In this document: piece by piece, positions 6,544-7,508 of the stretch | How the letters are laid out: every line of letters starts with the position of its first letter | Numbering within the stretch: the stretch's first letter is position 1 | Assembly: GCA_049790855.1 (NCBI GenBank) | Contig: JBAQZJ010000627.1 | Span: 1-7,508 of the forward strand | DNA from: JACCRE01 sp049790855 | Lineage (GTDB): Bacteria; Planctomycetota; Planctomycetia; Planctomycetales; Planctomycetaceae | DNA: 7,508 bases | Direction of reading: 5' to 3' | Notes under the pieces: generated by a model | What the model saw: the letters and a program-made list of their open reading frames with translations, nothing else | Told to the model about the DNA's origin: nothing | Database searches by the model: none | Translations under genes and position numbers: made by a program

Positions 6544-6575
6544 CAAAGCCCACGCCTTGCAAGGCGTGGGCTTTG
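6544..6575. repeat. 32-bp perfect palindrome after the lipoprotein gene
   Basis: The 32 bases form an uninterrupted perfect palindrome centred between 6559 and 6560. It starts directly after the lipoprotein stop codon (6576-6578) and ends about 21 nt before the CPFC gene ATG. As RNA it folds into a stem of roughly 13 pairs with a tiny loop. The stem foot is U-rich (TTTG) but no real U-tract follows, so it is at best a weak intrinsic terminator. One frame reads KPTPCKAW, which I recall as a translated-repeat artefact in planctomycete annotations, so a dispersed REP-like unit is the better guess. Confidence 0.8.
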
Positions 6576-7442
6576 TCACTGAATCACGGTTGCGTCGGAA
6601 ATCTTGTAAAGCTGATACCACTGGCCTTCGTTGTAGAACGGCGCGATGTGAAACGTGCCGACGACGTCGAACGGACGATCGCCGATGTACCGCACCGTCT
6701 CGCCTTCCTTGAGCTTCACGCCCACAAGGTAATAGACCTTCGCGTTCGGCCCGAAGCAGCATTCGCCGGTGTCGCGCGTGAGAATGAACGCGTTCATTTC
6801 CTGCTGATACGACGGGTACATAAACCCGCGGAGGCGAATCGTCTTGCCGTCGAGTTCCTTCAGCCAGTCGGGAAACTGATCGACGACGTCCGCCGGCAGC
6901 GGATCGCCCATGTTCAGCACTTTGAGCAGGTCGAGGTCGTCGTAATTGACCCGCAAGGCCCGCGGTCGACCTTCGGCGCGAAAGGTTCGCTCGGGGACGA
7001 GTAACCGCGGCCCGCCGGGCAGCGGTTGAGCGTTCGGCGACGCCGGAATGATGCCACCGGGAAACTGCGACGGATCGAGGGCCGGGTCGACGATACGGGG
7101 CGTCTCGGCCGCTGCGATCGCATCGCCGGAATCGGTGATCGACATCGCCGCCGACGCGATCGCCGTCTCGGCGACCGCAGGACGCGGTGCCACGACCGGC
7201 TCGATCGGCGGCCGCGCCTCGTCCGCGGCATCGCGACCGTGCGTGCTTCGAGCAGTCGCTGCTACGGCAGACTCTGAATCAACGGCCGGCCGTTCCGCCC
7301 CCGGCTTGAAGACGTCACGGCCGGCTTCAGACGCCGTATCGGGTTTGTGGGCGATCTCGCTTGGACTGCAACCCGCAAGCGACACGGCGACCCCGACGGC
7401 GATGCCGCAGAGCCTGACGAGCCGATGCCGCGTCGATCGCAT
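6576..7442 (-). CDS. Lipoprotein with DUF3299-like C-terminal domain
   Basis: The product is 288 aa. The N-terminus is a lipoprotein signal: basic MRSTRHRLVR, a hydrophobic stretch and the lipobox L-A-G-C25, predicting lipidation at Cys25. Residues about 26-160 form an Ala/Pro/Asp-rich, low-complexity and probably disordered tether. The C-terminal domain (about 162-288) contains LDGKTIRLRGFMYP (197-210), NAFILTRDTGECCFG (217-231), VYYLVGVKL and FDVVGTFHI. This pattern, strand plus GFM-x-P, then FIL...CC, then a valine-rich strand, resembles DUF3299 domains of unknown function; the assignment is from memory of the pattern. The C228-C229 pair could bind metal or be redox active, which is speculation. 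A GTG at 7445 is an alternative start one codon earlier. ATG 7442 is preferred because GAGG lies 8 nt upstream. The gene is first in the visible minus-strand run. Confidence 0.7.
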   Translation of the reverse strand: MRSTRHRLVRLCGIAVGVAVSLAGCSPSEIAHKPDTASEAGRDVFKPGAERPAVDSESAVAATARSTHGRDAADEARPPIEPVVAPRPAVAETAIASAAMSITDSGDAIAAAETPRIVDPALDPSQFPGGIIPASPNAQPLPGGPRLLVPERTFRAEGRPRALRVNYDDLDLLKVLNMGDPLPADVVDQFPDWLKELDGKTIRLRGFMYPSYQQEMNAFILTRDTGECCFGPNAKVYYLVGVKLKEGETVRYIGDRPFDVVGTFHIAPFYNEGQWYQLYKISDATVIQ

Positions 7443-7450
7443 CACGTTGT

Positions 7451-7454
7451 CCTC
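7451..7454 (-). promoter_or_regulatory. Ribosome binding site of the lipoprotein gene
   Basis: GAGG on the minus strand stands 8 nt before ATG 7442 and 5 nt before the in-frame GTG 7445. The spacing favours the ATG slightly but does not exclude the GTG; the proteins would differ by one residue. Confidence 0.5.
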
Positions 7455-7487
7455 GTTGGGGAAAGATTCTTCGTCAGACGTCGTTCA

Positions 7488-7508
7488 GCCCTCGCTGGCG
7501 CGTCGGGC
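7488..7508. repeat. Possible dispersed repeat arm cut by the window edge
   Basis: The last 21 bases (core CTCGCTGGCGCGTCGGG) resemble a short GC-rich intergenic repeat that I recall occurring many times in planctomycete genomes, typically as one arm of an inverted repeat. The second arm would lie outside the window, so palindromic structure cannot be tested. It is upstream of the lipoprotein gene. Confidence 0.3.

Noticed and set aside
6523..6762. 80-residue upstream extension of the CPFC protein
   Set aside because: It reads through the 32-bp palindrome and overlaps the lipoprotein gene in another frame. The ATG at 6522 begins a normal signal peptide with a ribosome binding site.

Overview
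The window reads as high-GC DNA most like a Planctomycetota (Pirellulales/Planctomycetales-type) chromosome. This is inferred from three things: a secreted protein whose mature N-terminus begins Cys-Pro-Phe-Cys-Ser-Ala, the translated repeat signatures (DGRGSD, KPTPCKAW) in intergenic palindromes, and the MotA/ExbB plus coiled-coil ExbD-like pair. No rRNA, tRNA, CRISPR array, insertion sequence or phage gene is visible.

Layout. Bases 1-214 contain no gene I can support. At 215-1171 (+) lies a Gfo/Idh/MocA-fold oxidoreductase homologue that keeps the dinucleotide-binding loop but has lost the usual catalytic Lys, Asp and His. It converges, across 34 bp, on a run of six minus-strand genes filling 1206-7442. 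In transcription order these are: a lipoprotein with a DUF3299-like C-terminal domain (7442-6576); a secreted CPFC-motif protein (6522-5266); its shorter paralogue (5213-4080); an M24-family metallopeptidase of the Xaa-Pro aminopeptidase type (3951-2764); a MotA/TolQ/ExbB-like proton-channel subunit (2629-1973); and an ExbD/TolR-like partner with a long coiled coil (1976-1206).

The two channel genes overlap by 4 bp and are clearly one module. The lipoprotein, CPFC protein and paralogue are spaced about 50 bp apart and may be co-transcribed. The paralogue/M24 and M24/channel gaps (128 and 134 bp) could separate transcription units. A 32-bp perfect palindrome sits 1 bp after the lipoprotein stop, and a long inverted repeat fills most of the gap upstream of the M24 gene. 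Both look like REP-type intergenic repeats that may also act on the transcripts.

Functionally, five of the six minus-strand products are predicted to be in or beyond the inner membrane, so the cluster has an envelope theme. No shared pathway can be proved from sequence alone. The points most worth attention are the catalytically depleted oxidoreductase homologue, the diverged tandem CPFC paralogues, and the orphan ExbB/ExbD-like motor with its coiled-coil stalk. I see no convincing evidence of a complete new defence or mobile system.
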